This document shows positions 42,587 through 51,272 of a stretch of 64,000 nt of DNA, piece by piece. Position numbers and translations under genes: made by a program. This DNA is from JAENWD01 sp963796915. GTDB lineage: Bacteria; Acidobacteriota; Vicinamibacteria; Vicinamibacterales; JAENWD01. The stretch's first letter is position 1; every line of letters starts with the position of its first letter. Below the pieces are notes generated by a model that made no database searches, was not told where the DNA came from, and saw only the letters and a program-made list of their open reading frames with translations. Location: contig CAWCNI010000004.1 of assembly GCA_963796915.1 (NCBI GenBank), positions 1,054,001-1,118,000 on the forward strand, in the 5' to 3' direction.

Positions 42587-43531
42587 GTGCCGGCTGTTCG
42601 CTTCACCAGGGATCGACGGGGATACGAGAGCACATTTCTTGTCTCCACCGGTCGAGGCCGGGGGGAGCGCGAGGAAACGCGCCTCTTCTACTGGTTCCGC
42701 ACGCCTCCGCACCTGAAGGTCGGGCGCGCGGCGTTCGACGAGGACGCTATTCGCGAGCTCGAGGACGGCCACCCGGACGTCGATTTCGACTGGCGCCACA
42801 TCCTCGCGGCGAAAGCGCCTCCTGCCGAGCCGCACGAAGACAACCGGGCACCGAGATTTCAAGGACGGAGGTCCGCGGATTCGCCGCCTCGCACGGCGGC
42901 AGCGCCGCGCACCCCTCCGCCGGTCGTCGCCCGGCCGACGGCAACGAGCGAGCGCGCTCCAATCAGCGTCTCCGTTCCGGCAGTCTCCGAAGCGCCGCAG
43001 ATGCCAGTCGCGGACATTCCGGTCGCGCCAGGAGCGCCGCCACCGTCAACGTCGGAGCCCGAAGAGACGCCGGACGACATGCCCGTGCGGCGGTTCGTGC
43101 GCGTCTTCGACGCCCCGCCAGCCGATGAACCGCCGCATCATCTGTCAGACCCCTCCGCGAGCGAGCGAATCCTTGGCATCGAGCAACTGGGGCGGTTGCG
43201 CGGTCAGTACTCCGCCGCGCTGGCGAGAATCGGCCGCCGGGTCGCCGACCCGAGTGAGGCGGAACGGCTGCGAGCGATCGCCGAGCGGGCCAATCCAGAC
43301 GCGTGGGTGACGGCCGACGATGTAAAGGCGGGGCTGGCGGGAATGGACGCCGCGTACGCCGAAATCGGCCGCGCCGCCGGCCGCCGGCGTCGTCGCCGGC
43401 GCCCGCAAGCTCCGCGGCCCGCAGGACAGTCATCCAACCCGGCGGAGTCGGTCGGCGGAGCGCCTCTTGAGAACGCCGCCGAGACAGACACAGACGACGG
43501 CCCGGAGGACGATTCCGAGGGCGATGACTGA
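42587..43531 (+). CDS. Uncharacterised protein with YWFRTPP motif and Arg-rich tail
   Basis: 314 residues, GTG start 3 bp after the preceding gene. The N-terminal 85 residues (RFTRDRRGYESTFLV, RLFYWFRTPPHLKVGRAAFDEDAIRELEDGHPDVDFDWRHIL) form a small conserved-looking domain. A Pro-rich linker (90-165) follows, then a helical domain (about 195-265, LGRLRGQYSAALARIGRRV), a poly-Arg stretch (AAGRRRRRRRPQAPRP) and an acidic end. I know of no named family. The tight pairing with the nuclease-like gene and the basic patches suggest a shared nucleic-acid role (inference). Confidence 0.7.
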   Translation: MPAVRFTRDRRGYESTFLVSTGRGRGEREETRLFYWFRTPPHLKVGRAAFDEDAIRELEDGHPDVDFDWRHILAAKAPPAEPHEDNRAPRFQGRRSADSPPRTAAAPRTPPPVVARPTATSERAPISVSVPAVSEAPQMPVADIPVAPGAPPPSTSEPEETPDDMPVRRFVRVFDAPPADEPPHHLSDPSASERILGIEQLGRLRGQYSAALARIGRRVADPSEAERLRAIAERANPDAWVTADDVKAGLAGMDAAYAEIGRAAGRRRRRRRPQAPRPAGQSSNPAESVGGAPLENAAETDTDDGPEDDSEGDD

Positions 43532-43615
43532 CGGTTCCGTTCTTCCCGGCCATTCACTGGCCTGATTCGTCCAAGATTTCGACGTCCCACACCGCCGCAT
43601 CTCAGACGGCGGGGC

Positions 43616-43621
43616 TATAAT
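43616..43621 (+). promoter_or_regulatory. Perfect -10 giving a leaderless VWFA transcript
   Basis: TATAAT is followed by six bases (TTACTT) and then the ATG at 43628. Transcription at normal spacing would begin at the start codon. No Shine-Dalgarno. Confidence 0.5.
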
Positions 43622-43627
43622 TTACTT

Positions 43628-44908
43628 ATGAAAGATGCAGTGTCCGGCTTCCTGCGACTGGCTTTGCCGGTTGCGCTGGTGACGACCGCTCTGGCGGCGC
43701 AGAACCCTCCGCCGCCGCAGGAGCCGTCCGGCCAGAAAGCGGACATCTTCCGCATGAAGATCGACCTGATCACGACCGACGTGATCGTGCGGGACGGCAA
43801 CGGACAATTTGTCGCGGACCTCACCAAAGACGACTTCGACGTCTACGAGGACGGCGTCAAGCAGGACATCTCCTCGGTGGACCTGATCCACGGCGGGCGG
43901 ACGTTCAACCTGCAGGCGCCGCCGCCGCCGCCGCCGCAGGAAGGCATCATCCTGCCGGCGTCCAAGCCGACCAACGATTCGGCGGGCCGCATTTTCCTGT
44001 TCTTCGTCGACGACCTTCACATGGACTTCAACGACACGCCGCGCATCCGCGCGCTGTTCAAGAAGATGTCCACGATGCTGGTGCACGAAGGGGACATGTT
44101 CGGCGTCGTCTCGACCGGCACCTCGTCGATCTCGATCGACATGACGTACGACAGAAAGCGGATGGACGAGGCGATCAACAAGATTTCGGGCAGCGCCCTC
44201 AAACCGAGCGAGATCATCGAGGGGCCGACGACGTCGGAGGGCCCGAGCGAAGTCCGGTATCGCGCGCATGTCGCCTTCTCCACGGCCAACGACATCGTGA
44301 AGAACCTGGAGAAGGTGCAGAACCGCCGCAAGGCGGTCATCTACGTGAGCAACGGCTACGACTTCAACCCGTTTGAAGGCGCCCGCTACGCCGACCCCAA
44401 CGTCGTCGGCGCCACCAACAGCACGGCCCAGCAGTTCAAGAACATGGGCGAGAACGACTACGACCCGTACACGCGGCAGCAGAACGAGTTCGCGGACGCC
44501 GACCTGATGCGCGAGCTGTCGGAGCTGACGCGGGCGGCCAACCGGGCCAACGCGACGTTCTACACGATCGACCCGCGAGGCCTCGTGGCCGGCGCCGACA
44601 TCGATCAGGACGTGGACCCGACCGAGTGGAACGACTACCTCCGGAAGGCGCAGGACAGCCTGCGGGTCATCGCCGAGCAGACCGGCGGCTTCGCGACCAT
44701 CAACCAGAACGACTTCGACAAGGCGCTGAAGCGCATCGACGCCGAAAGCAGCGACTACTACGTCCTCGGCTACTACTCAGGGAATCCCGATCCGACCAAG
44801 CGTACCAGGAAGATCGAAGTGAAGGTGAAGCGTACCGGGCTGGACGTGTGGTCGCGGAAGTCGTACTCGCTGAAGCTGCCTCCCGCCCCCAAAGCGACGA
44901 AGGACTAG
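43628..44908 (+). CDS. Secreted VWFA-related Acidobacterial-domain protein
   Basis: 426 residues with a signal peptide (cleaved near TALAAQ). After a Pro-rich start comes the segment FRMKIDLITTDVIVRDGNGQFVADLTKDDFDVYEDGVKQDI, which opens the family. The von Willebrand factor A fold follows (FLFFVDDLHMDFNDTPRIRALFKK, with a partial MIDAS, through VIYVSNGYDFNP), then AEQTGGFATINQNDFDKALKRI and DYYVLGYYSGN. The family is strongly expanded in Acidobacteriota, and this is the best lineage marker here. Ligand unknown. Confidence 0.88.
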   Translation: MKDAVSGFLRLALPVALVTTALAAQNPPPPQEPSGQKADIFRMKIDLITTDVIVRDGNGQFVADLTKDDFDVYEDGVKQDISSVDLIHGGRTFNLQAPPPPPPQEGIILPASKPTNDSAGRIFLFFVDDLHMDFNDTPRIRALFKKMSTMLVHEGDMFGVVSTGTSSISIDMTYDRKRMDEAINKISGSALKPSEIIEGPTTSEGPSEVRYRAHVAFSTANDIVKNLEKVQNRRKAVIYVSNGYDFNPFEGARYADPNVVGATNSTAQQFKNMGENDYDPYTRQQNEFADADLMRELSELTRAANRANATFYTIDPRGLVAGADIDQDVDPTEWNDYLRKAQDSLRVIAEQTGGFATINQNDFDKALKRIDAESSDYYVLGYYSGNPDPTKRTRKIEVKVKRTGLDVWSRKSYSLKLPPAPKATKD

Positions 44909-44918
44909 CGGGGCCCGG

Positions 44919-45866
44919 TCAGGGGCGTCGCTTCCGGGGCCGGGTCGCGGCCGGCTTGTCCGCGCCAGCGGGCGCCCGCCGCGTCTGCCGCCGCGCAGGC
45001 GTCGTCAGCCGGCCCTCGAGCGCATGCCGCGTGCGAGCCACTGCCTCGCGGAGGTAGTGCTCGTCGAGCTCCATCCCGACGAAATCGACTCCCAGCATCG
45101 CGCACGCCACGGCTGAGCTGCCCAGCCCGAGGAACGGATCCGCCACGAGCTTGAGGCGTGAGAGTCCGTGAAGCCGCAGACAAAATTCTGGGAGACGAGT
45201 GGGAAAGGTGGCCGGGTGCGGCCGGTCCTCGTCGCGATGCTGGATGGTCTCGTAGGGCAGGAACCAGACGTTCCCGCGGCACCGGCGCCCGCCCCCGGAC
45301 GATTGCCAGCGGGTGACGTTCGATTGATCCTGGTAAGCGACGCCCAGCGCCAGCCGGTCCAGCGGGACACGCCCATCGGGGCTGAAGTGAAACACGAACT
45401 CGTGGCAATCGTTGACGAAACGCGGGCTGTTGATCGGCTTGTAGTGCCCAAGCGCAAGGTCGCGCGTGACCCCTGAGGCCAAGCCGGCGGCGTCTCGATC
45501 GATCGCCACCGATTTCACCCAGTGCAGGGTATTCTGCAGCGTCAAGTGCGGCCGAGCGGCGAGCGCGATGTCGATTGCCGTCCAGGGATCCGTTGGCTTG
45601 GCGCCGACGTTGAGAAACAGCGAACCCTTCTCAGCGAGCGCCTGGCGCGCCGCCAGCACCCAGTCGCCGGTCCAGCGCAGATACCGGTCTCTGGGCAGCG
45701 AATCCTGGTAACTGCGATACCGGATACCCAGGTTGTAGGGAGGGGAGGTGACGATGGCGCTGACAGACCCTGGCGCCAGCGTCGGCAGCAACGAGAGGCA
45801 ATCGCCGTGGAAAAAGCGGAGGGTCGCGCCGGCGGACTGGAGAATGGCAAACGGACGGGGCGTCAC
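44919..45866 (-). CDS. Site-specific DNA methyltransferase (probably N4-cytosine), orphan
   Basis: 315 residues, GTG start. The catalytic motif is TSPPYN (40-45) and the SAM-binding motif DPFLGLGSS (243-251) lies C-terminal, the beta-class order. SPPY is more usual for m4C than for m6A enzymes. ALGHYKPINSPRFVNDCHEFVFHF and GNVWFLPYETIQHR fit the target-recognition region. The last 40 residues are an Arg/Lys/Ala tail. No restriction gene is adjacent, so it may be regulatory. Convergent with the VWFA gene. Confidence 0.9.
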   Translation of the reverse strand: MTPRPFAILQSAGATLRFFHGDCLSLLPTLAPGSVSAIVTSPPYNLGIRYRSYQDSLPRDRYLRWTGDWVLAARQALAEKGSLFLNVGAKPTDPWTAIDIALAARPHLTLQNTLHWVKSVAIDRDAAGLASGVTRDLALGHYKPINSPRFVNDCHEFVFHFSPDGRVPLDRLALGVAYQDQSNVTRWQSSGGGRRCRGNVWFLPYETIQHRDEDRPHPATFPTRLPEFCLRLHGLSRLKLVADPFLGLGSSAVACAMLGVDFVGMELDEHYLREAVARTRHALEGRLTTPARRQTRRAPAGADKPAATRPRKRRP

Positions 45867-45875
45867 GGACTCCCC

Positions 45876-45881
45876 ATCATA
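45876..45881 (-). promoter_or_regulatory. -10 element for the DNA methyltransferase
   Basis: TATGAT on the minus strand, 9 nt before the GTG at 45866, with GGGGAG between them. A near-leaderless transcript is predicted. Confidence 0.4.
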
Positions 45882-45883
45882 GC

Positions 45884-45914
45884 CAATCGCGCCTGCCTGA
45901 CGGCGGCGCGATTG
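45884..45914 (-). terminator. Hairpin between the small Cys/His gene and the methyltransferase
   Basis: A perfect 10-bp inverted repeat CAATCGCGCC / GGCGCGATTG with an 11-nt loop follows the stop of the small Cys/His gene. No T-run. Confidence 0.5.
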
Positions 45915-45926
45915 ACGCGGGCGGGC

Positions 45927-46136
45927 TTAGGAGGCGCGCGCGCTGAGTTCGTGGGTCATCGCGCGGCGCGGCGCATCCGCCAGCACCGTGTGATTGCGCC
46001 GATGCCCATGAGCGCTGCAGAGCGCGCCCTTCTCTTCGACGTATGCGACCGACCGGCTCGTTGCCACTTCACGGTAGTGGCCGACGACGCAGCCGCAACC
46101 GAGTGTGGTGAAGCCAAGCAACCTGACTAGGCTCAT
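45927..46136 (-). CDS. Small Cys/His-rich protein
   Basis: 69 residues from the ATG at 46136, preceded by GGAGGGG at good spacing. The sequence begins MSLVRLLGFTTLGCGCVVGHYREV and continues VAYVEEKGALCSAHGHRRNHTV. Two Cys pairs or singles with several His could bind a metal. The Shine-Dalgarno and clean boundaries make a real gene likely. I recall similar short proteins in Acidobacteriota but no function. Confidence 0.5.
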   Translation of the reverse strand: MSLVRLLGFTTLGCGCVVGHYREVATSRSVAYVEEKGALCSAHGHRRNHTVLADAPRRAMTHELSARAS

Positions 46137-46360
46137 TGGGACCCCTCCCGTTTCACTCTTTAGCAACTCTCGTGCCGAGCTGGACTCGATCTCGATCTGC
46201 GTCCTCGCCCGCGCTGCGCGCGCCGGCTTTGCCCGAGTGATTTCGGAAATCTGTACGTTCGGTCGATTCGTGGACGACACGCGTCGAGTATGCGATCCTC
46301 CCGTGACGCTGTCGTGTCTTTGTCCCTCCAACTGTTCGATTTCTGACGCCAAGGTTTTGG

Positions 46361-47653
46361 ATGCGCCTTCGAGATCGCCTGATCGATCGAATTGTTCAGG
46401 TAGCCACGATTTGTGTGATCACCGGGCTCGCTGCCTCCGAGGCGTCCACCGCGGAATCGCAAGACGACGTGCTCGCGCGTTTGCTGTCGGACGGCGCGGT
46501 GAAATCCGCACGGCGAGCAATCGTGGCGATGGAGCCTCACACGATCGAGACGCAGATTGCCATCTGCGAAGTTCCAGCCCCGCCGTTTGCTGAAGGCGTC
46601 CGCGCGCAGGCGCTGCGCCGCCTGTTCGTGCTCGCCGGCCTTCAGGACGTCCGCATCGACGAAACCGGCAACGTCATCGGCAACCTGCCTGGGCCGGCGA
46701 CAGGCCCCGCTGTCATGGTGAGTGCCCATCTGGACACCGTTTTCCCGCGCGGGACTGATGTCCGGGTGTCCAGAAACGGCGCGATGCTGGCCGGTCCCGG
46801 GATTGGCGACGACTGCCGCGGCCTCGCGGTGCTCGTGTCGCTCGCGCACGTGCTCGTGAAGTCGCATCTGCCGACGGCCAGCCCCATCGTCTTCGTCGCG
46901 ACGGTGGGGGAGGAAGGGCTCGGCGACCTTCGCGGAGTGCGTCACCTCTTCGAAGGCGCCACGCCGGGTACCGTGCGCAGTTTCGTGTCGCTCGACGGCG
47001 GAGGGCTCGGGATCGTCGCGCGGGGCGTCGGCAGCAATCGCTACCGGGTCACCTTCAGCGGGCCAGGCGGGCACAGCTACGGCAACTTCGGGATGGCCAA
47101 TCCGATTCACGCCCTTGGCCGGGCCGCGGCGGCCATTGCGGCACTGCCAGTGCCGTCGAACCCGCGGACGACATTCAACATCGGGCGAATCGGCGGCGGC
47201 ACCTCGGTCAACGCGATTGCCACGGACGCGTGGATGGAAGTGGATTTGCGCTCGTCGGACGCCGCGGCGCTCGCCGATCTGGACCGGCGCTTCAGGGCGT
47301 GCGTCGACCGGGCGGTTGTGGAGGAGAACGCTCGCTGGGCAGGCAAAAGTCCTGTGGGCGTCGTCATAAAGCAGACCGGCGCGCGGCCGACAGGTGCCAC
47401 CGCCGCCGACGTCCCCCTGGTGAGCCGTGCAGTTTCGATCACCGAGGCGCTTGGCTCGATCGTGTCTCTGACCGAGGGCTCCACCGACGCCAATGTCGCC
47501 ATGAGCCTGGGAATTCCTGCAGTGACGCTGGGAGCGGGAGGGACGGCGACAGGTGCCCACTCGCCCTCTGAGCGGTTCGACACCACGGGAGCCGGAATCG
47601 GTGCGGAACGCGCCTTGCTAGTTACGCTGGCGGCGGCATCGGACAGGGACTGA
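46361..47653 (+). CDS. M20-family metallopeptidase, exported
   Basis: 430 residues. An N-terminal hydrophobic stretch (RIVQVATICVITGLAASEAS) predicts export. Di-zinc peptidase motifs: VMVSAHLDTVFP, GPGIGDDCRGLAVLV, VATVGEEGLGDLRG (catalytic Glu pair), FSGPGGHSYGNFG in the dimerisation domain, and GGTATGAHSPSERF at the end. It resembles PepT/Dapdiamoylase-type M20 enzymes; the substrate is unknown. No Shine-Dalgarno before the ATG at 46361. Confidence 0.88.
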   Translation: MRLRDRLIDRIVQVATICVITGLAASEASTAESQDDVLARLLSDGAVKSARRAIVAMEPHTIETQIAICEVPAPPFAEGVRAQALRRLFVLAGLQDVRIDETGNVIGNLPGPATGPAVMVSAHLDTVFPRGTDVRVSRNGAMLAGPGIGDDCRGLAVLVSLAHVLVKSHLPTASPIVFVATVGEEGLGDLRGVRHLFEGATPGTVRSFVSLDGGGLGIVARGVGSNRYRVTFSGPGGHSYGNFGMANPIHALGRAAAAIAALPVPSNPRTTFNIGRIGGGTSVNAIATDAWMEVDLRSSDAAALADLDRRFRACVDRAVVEENARWAGKSPVGVVIKQTGARPTGATAADVPLVSRAVSITEALGSIVSLTEGSTDANVAMSLGIPAVTLGAGGTATGAHSPSERFDTTGAGIGAERALLVTLAAASDRD

Positions 47654-47682
47654 GGGCCGACTGAGGCTGCCGGGGGAGGGGA

Positions 47683-47712
47683 GTTTGCGCCAGATCAACG
47701 CCAAACTCTTTT
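47683..47712 (+). terminator. Weak intrinsic terminator after the M20 peptidase
   Basis: GTTTG(CG)...(CG)CAAAC stem with a bulge, followed by TCTTTT. Located 30 bp after the peptidase stop. Confidence 0.35.
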
Positions 47713-47738
47713 GCCCTCTATAGATTATCTGGTAGCAT
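47711..47738 (+). promoter_or_regulatory. Possible promoter of the D,D-peptidase
   Basis: TTGCCC (47711-47716), 16 nt, TAGCAT (47733-47738), about 54 nt before the chosen GTG. Weak consensus. Confidence 0.3.
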
Positions 47739-47791
47739 ACCGATTAAAGGATTCAGGTGGTCGGTCTTTGATCCGAAGGGGGATCCCGCCG

Positions 47792-48865
47792 GTGCTGCGT
47801 TTCCGGACCCGCTTTTTCGCACGATTTGTCGTTATCGCGCTGAGCTCAGGCGTGCTGTGCACCGCTGTCGACGCCCGCGCGGAGGCTGCCGGAACGACAA
47901 CGAGTGCCAGCTCGACTGCCAAGAAACGTCACACGGCGGCGAGCAAGACCCGCCACTACACCGCTTCGACCGCGCGCGCCCGCCGTGCCCGGCTGGCTCG
48001 CGCGAAGTCGGTTGCCCGCGCCCGCCAGTGGCAGGAAATGCAGCAGCCGCGGTTCAAGACCAACGACCAGGGCGAAGTGGTCCCGGACATCCGCGCCGAG
48101 GCCGCAATCATTTACAACCCGGAGACCAAGCAGGTGCTCTGGGAAGAGCACTCGCAGAACCTTCGATCGATTGCGAGCATCACGAAGGTCATGACGGCCG
48201 AGGTGCTGCTCGAGAGCAACCCCGACCTCACCCGTGAAGTCGTGATCGAGCGGTCCGACGTCAGTCACGCGAACCACACGTATCTCCGCGCCGGCGAGCG
48301 CGTCACGATCGACGACCTCCTGCACCTCACGCTGATCGCGTCGGACAACGCCGCCGCCCGCGCGCTGGCCCGGACCTCTGCGCTCGGCTCCGAAGGCTTC
48401 GTGGATCGGATGAACGCAAAGGCGCAGGAGCTCGGTCTCGAGCAGACCACCTACGCCGATCCGTCCGGCCTGATTGCGGCCAATGTCTCGTCGGCCTATG
48501 ACATGGCCCGGCTGATCAGCGTCGCGTCTGCCGACGAGCGCGTCGCGTCCTTGATGCGGACGCCGTACTACACGGTGATGACCAATCGCCGCGTCATCAA
48601 CATCCACAGTACGAACCAGCTGGTCGTCAAGGGCGACGTCGACGTGCTGGCGGGTAAGACCGGGTTCACATCGAGGTCCGGATACTGCCTGGCGACGTTG
48701 CTGCGCCTGCCGCAATCGAATCAGGAAGTCGCGGTCGTCGTGCTCGGCGCCCGATCGAACGCTGGCCGGTTCATGGAAACCCGCCATCTGTTCAACTGGC
48801 TCAGCTCGCGCGCCGCCGCGCTGAATCTGCTGTCGCCAGCCGCTGTCGCACAGCCTGAGAACTAA
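47792..48865 (+). CDS. D-alanyl-D-alanine carboxypeptidase/endopeptidase (S11, PBP5/7 type)
   Basis: Low-molecular-weight penicillin-binding protein that trims peptidoglycan peptides in the periplasm. 357 residues from the GTG at 47792, chosen because AAGGGGGAT precedes it and the signal peptide (FVVIALSSGVLCTAVDARA) begins there. A basic Ala/Arg/Lys/Thr segment (about 40-80) precedes the catalytic domain. Active-site motifs: SITK (129-132), SDN (184-186), KTG (289-291). No C-terminal amphipathic anchor is evident, closer to PBP7. Confidence 0.9.
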   Translation: MLRFRTRFFARFVVIALSSGVLCTAVDARAEAAGTTTSASSTAKKRHTAASKTRHYTASTARARRARLARAKSVARARQWQEMQQPRFKTNDQGEVVPDIRAEAAIIYNPETKQVLWEEHSQNLRSIASITKVMTAEVLLESNPDLTREVVIERSDVSHANHTYLRAGERVTIDDLLHLTLIASDNAAARALARTSALGSEGFVDRMNAKAQELGLEQTTYADPSGLIAANVSSAYDMARLISVASADERVASLMRTPYYTVMTNRRVINIHSTNQLVVKGDVDVLAGKTGFTSRSGYCLATLLRLPQSNQEVAVVVLGARSNAGRFMETRHLFNWLSSRAAALNLLSPAAVAQPEN

Positions 48866-48887
48866 CCCGCCTCCACGGCGCTGACCG

Positions 48888-49757
48888 CTAGCCGCCGTAT
48901 CCGTGCTGAATGGCTGCCGCGTCGAGCGGTAGCGTGACGATGGCGTCCACGACTGGCAGGGCTGGTCTGCTGGCGCCTCGGCCGTCGTAGGCCTTCAAGT
49001 ATCGCCGGCACTGATTGCACGCATAGACGCGATAGCGCCGGTCGGTGCTGCCGAACGTCACGAGCTGCGTGCGGTCTCGCATCTCGCACCACGGGCACGC
49101 CACCGCATCCCAGTCCCATCGGCTCGTGCAACGGCCGCACGTCAGCAGTCGCCGTCCGTCGGCCATCACCACGGCGAAGTCGGGCTCGTTGCCGCAGAGC
49201 GGGCACCAGGGACGCTGCCACACGTCCAGTTGCACGCCGGGGATGACGGCGTCGGCGGCGCGGGCGAGGAACGGCTTGAGCGCCAGCGTCAGCACCTGCT
49301 CCAGTGCGGCCGGCAGTTCGGCGCGATGAGCCGCCAGCGCCGCCCGGCCGGCCGGTGGGACGCCGCTTTCGGCGTACCACGCGTCGATGAGGGCGCCGAA
49401 CCTGTCGTCCTGCCGTGCGAGATCGACAATCCGCCGGTGCTCGTCGGCGTCGAGGATGTCGTGACGCCGGAGGGCGTCCGCCGTTTGTCGGACGGAGAGC
49501 CGCACGTCGGCCAGTTCGAACGAGACCTCGGAGAGTTCAATCAGGCGTCGTCCCGCCAGGAGGCGGGCGGTGACGGCGTCGGGCGACAGGGGCACGAGCG
49601 GCGTCGGGACGCGCGCCTGCAACCGGCGCTGAAGCTCGGACAGGTCGAGCTGCAGGTCGATCGCCGGAGCGAGTTCCGGGTGAGTCGCGCGCAATGCGCG
49701 CAGTTCCGAGACATCCCGGGGTTCGACGCGCGCAGGGCGCGGGGCATCAGGGCGCAT
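48888..49757 (-). CDS. fdhE: FdhE-like formate dehydrogenase accessory protein
   Basis: 289 residues. The C-terminal half has four CxxC modules: WCPLCGNEPDF, LLTCGRCTSRWDWD, ACPWCEM, and YACNQCRRYLKAYDGR, the double-rubredoxin pattern of FdhE. FdhE assists maturation of periplasmic formate dehydrogenase. No fdh structural genes are in the window, so the partner lies elsewhere or the protein serves another enzyme. ATG at 49757. Confidence 0.88.
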   Translation of the reverse strand: MRPDAPRPARVEPRDVSELRALRATHPELAPAIDLQLDLSELQRRLQARVPTPLVPLSPDAVTARLLAGRRLIELSEVSFELADVRLSVRQTADALRRHDILDADEHRRIVDLARQDDRFGALIDAWYAESGVPPAGRAALAAHRAELPAALEQVLTLALKPFLARAADAVIPGVQLDVWQRPWCPLCGNEPDFAVVMADGRRLLTCGRCTSRWDWDAVACPWCEMRDRTQLVTFGSTDRRYRVYACNQCRRYLKAYDGRGASRPALPVVDAIVTLPLDAAAIQHGYGG

Positions 49758-49947
49758 GTAACCGAGTCACTCTATCCGAATGCCGCCGGCGGCGGGAGGC
49801 CGCTCCGGGCCGTAGCCTGCCGGCATCTGATATACAGTGGCGGTCCGATCGGGACTGGCGCCGACGGGCTCAGGTAGGCGATGATTTCCGGAGGGGCCCA
49901 CCGGGTGAACGCGCGGACGCGAGCCGCGGCAAGGAGAGACGGGAAAC

Positions 49948-50280
49948 ATGGCATCGGACAAAGTGCAGGTGTTCACCGACGGCAATTTTTCTGCCGACGT
50001 GCTGCAGGCACAGCAGCCCGTTCTGGTCGATTTCTGGGCCGAGTGGTGCGGGCCCTGTAAGCGGCTGTCGCCGACTGTCGACCAGCTGGCGTCGGACTTC
50101 GACGGCCGGGCCGTGATTGGCAAGTTGAACGTCGACGACAACCCCAGGACGCCCAGCCAGTACGCCGTACGGGGCATCCCGACGCTGCTGATTTTCAAGG
50201 GCGGCCAGGTGGTGGAGTCGGTGGTCGGCGCGCAGGTCACGCGCGAGCAGCTGTCGTCCTATATCGAGAAGCATCTGTGA
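49948..50280 (+). CDS. trxA: Thioredoxin
   Basis: Cytoplasmic disulfide reductant, 110 residues. Active site WAEWCGPCKRL (Cys34, Cys37), cis-Pro in GIPTLLIFKGG. The stop overlaps the trxB GTG, so the reductase is translationally coupled. Confidence 0.96.
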   Translation: MASDKVQVFTDGNFSADVLQAQQPVLVDFWAEWCGPCKRLSPTVDQLASDFDGRAVIGKLNVDDNPRTPSQYAVRGIPTLLIFKGGQVVESVVGAQVTREQLSSYIEKHL

Positions 50281-51245
50281 ACATCGAGACCCTTCCGGTC
50301 GTGATCGTCGGCTCAGGCCCTGCCGGCCTGACCGCCGCTCTGTACACGGCCCGCGCGAACCTGCATCCCGTCGTCATCGAAGGCCTCGAGACTGGCGGGC
50401 AGCTCATGATCACGACCATGGTGGACAACTGGCCCGGGTACCGGGACGGCATCATGGGGCCGAACTTGATGGACGAGATGCGGGCCCAGGCCGAGCGTTT
50501 CGGCGCCCGCATGGTGGCCGGCCGCGTGGTGTCTGTGGAGCTGGGACATCGGCCGTTCCGGATCAAGACCGACGATCGCGAGTATCACGCGGACGCGCTC
50601 ATCATCGCGACTGGCGCCTCGGCCCGCTGGCTCGGGCTGCCGTCGGAACGCAAGCTCGTTGGGCACGGCGTCTCGAGCTGCGCCACGTGCGACGGCGCGT
50701 TCTTCAGGGATCGCCCGATCGTCGTCGTCGGCGGCGGCGATACGGCGATGGAGGAAGCGCTGTTCCTCACGCGGTTTGCGTCGAGGGTCTTCGTCGTCCA
50801 TCGGCGCGAGACGCTGCGGGCGTCGAAGGTGATGCAGGACAAGGCGTTCGCGCACGCCAAGATCGAGTTCGTCTGGAACACGGAGCTGCTCGAGATCCAC
50901 GACAGCGGCAAGGGCGAAGTCAGCGGCGTGACGCTGAAGAACCTGGTATCGGGCGAGCAGTCAGAGCTGGCCGTCGACGGAGTCTTTGTCGCCATCGGGC
51001 ACGAACCCAACACCGGTCTGTTCCGCGGCCAGCTGGATCTTCACCCCAACGGCTACATCGTCACCAACGGGACGCGTACGAATGTCGAGGGCGTGTTTGC
51101 CTGCGGGGACGTGCAGGATTTCACCTACCGGCAGGCCGTGACCGCGGCCGGGTCGGGCTGCATGGCCGCCATCGACGCCGAGCGTTTCCTGGAAGACAAG
51201 GCGCACGCCGCGTCGACGGTCCACGCGCTGTCCGAACACTCCTGA
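50277..51245 (+). CDS. trxB: Thioredoxin-disulfide reductase
   Basis: NADPH-dependent flavoenzyme, 322 residues. FAD loop VGSGPAGLTAALYTARA, redox motif SSCATCDGAFF (Cys135, Cys138), NADPH loop VGGGDTAMEEA, and the C-terminal VFACGDVQDFTYRQAVTAAGSGCMAA. GTG start overlapping trxA. Confidence 0.96.
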   Translation: MNIETLPVVIVGSGPAGLTAALYTARANLHPVVIEGLETGGQLMITTMVDNWPGYRDGIMGPNLMDEMRAQAERFGARMVAGRVVSVELGHRPFRIKTDDREYHADALIIATGASARWLGLPSERKLVGHGVSSCATCDGAFFRDRPIVVVGGGDTAMEEALFLTRFASRVFVVHRRETLRASKVMQDKAFAHAKIEFVWNTELLEIHDSGKGEVSGVTLKNLVSGEQSELAVDGVFVAIGHEPNTGLFRGQLDLHPNGYIVTNGTRTNVEGVFACGDVQDFTYRQAVTAAGSGCMAAIDAERFLEDKAHAASTVHALSEHS

Positions 51246-51272
51246 CAGGCGGTCGGGCCCTCGTGGCAGCCG

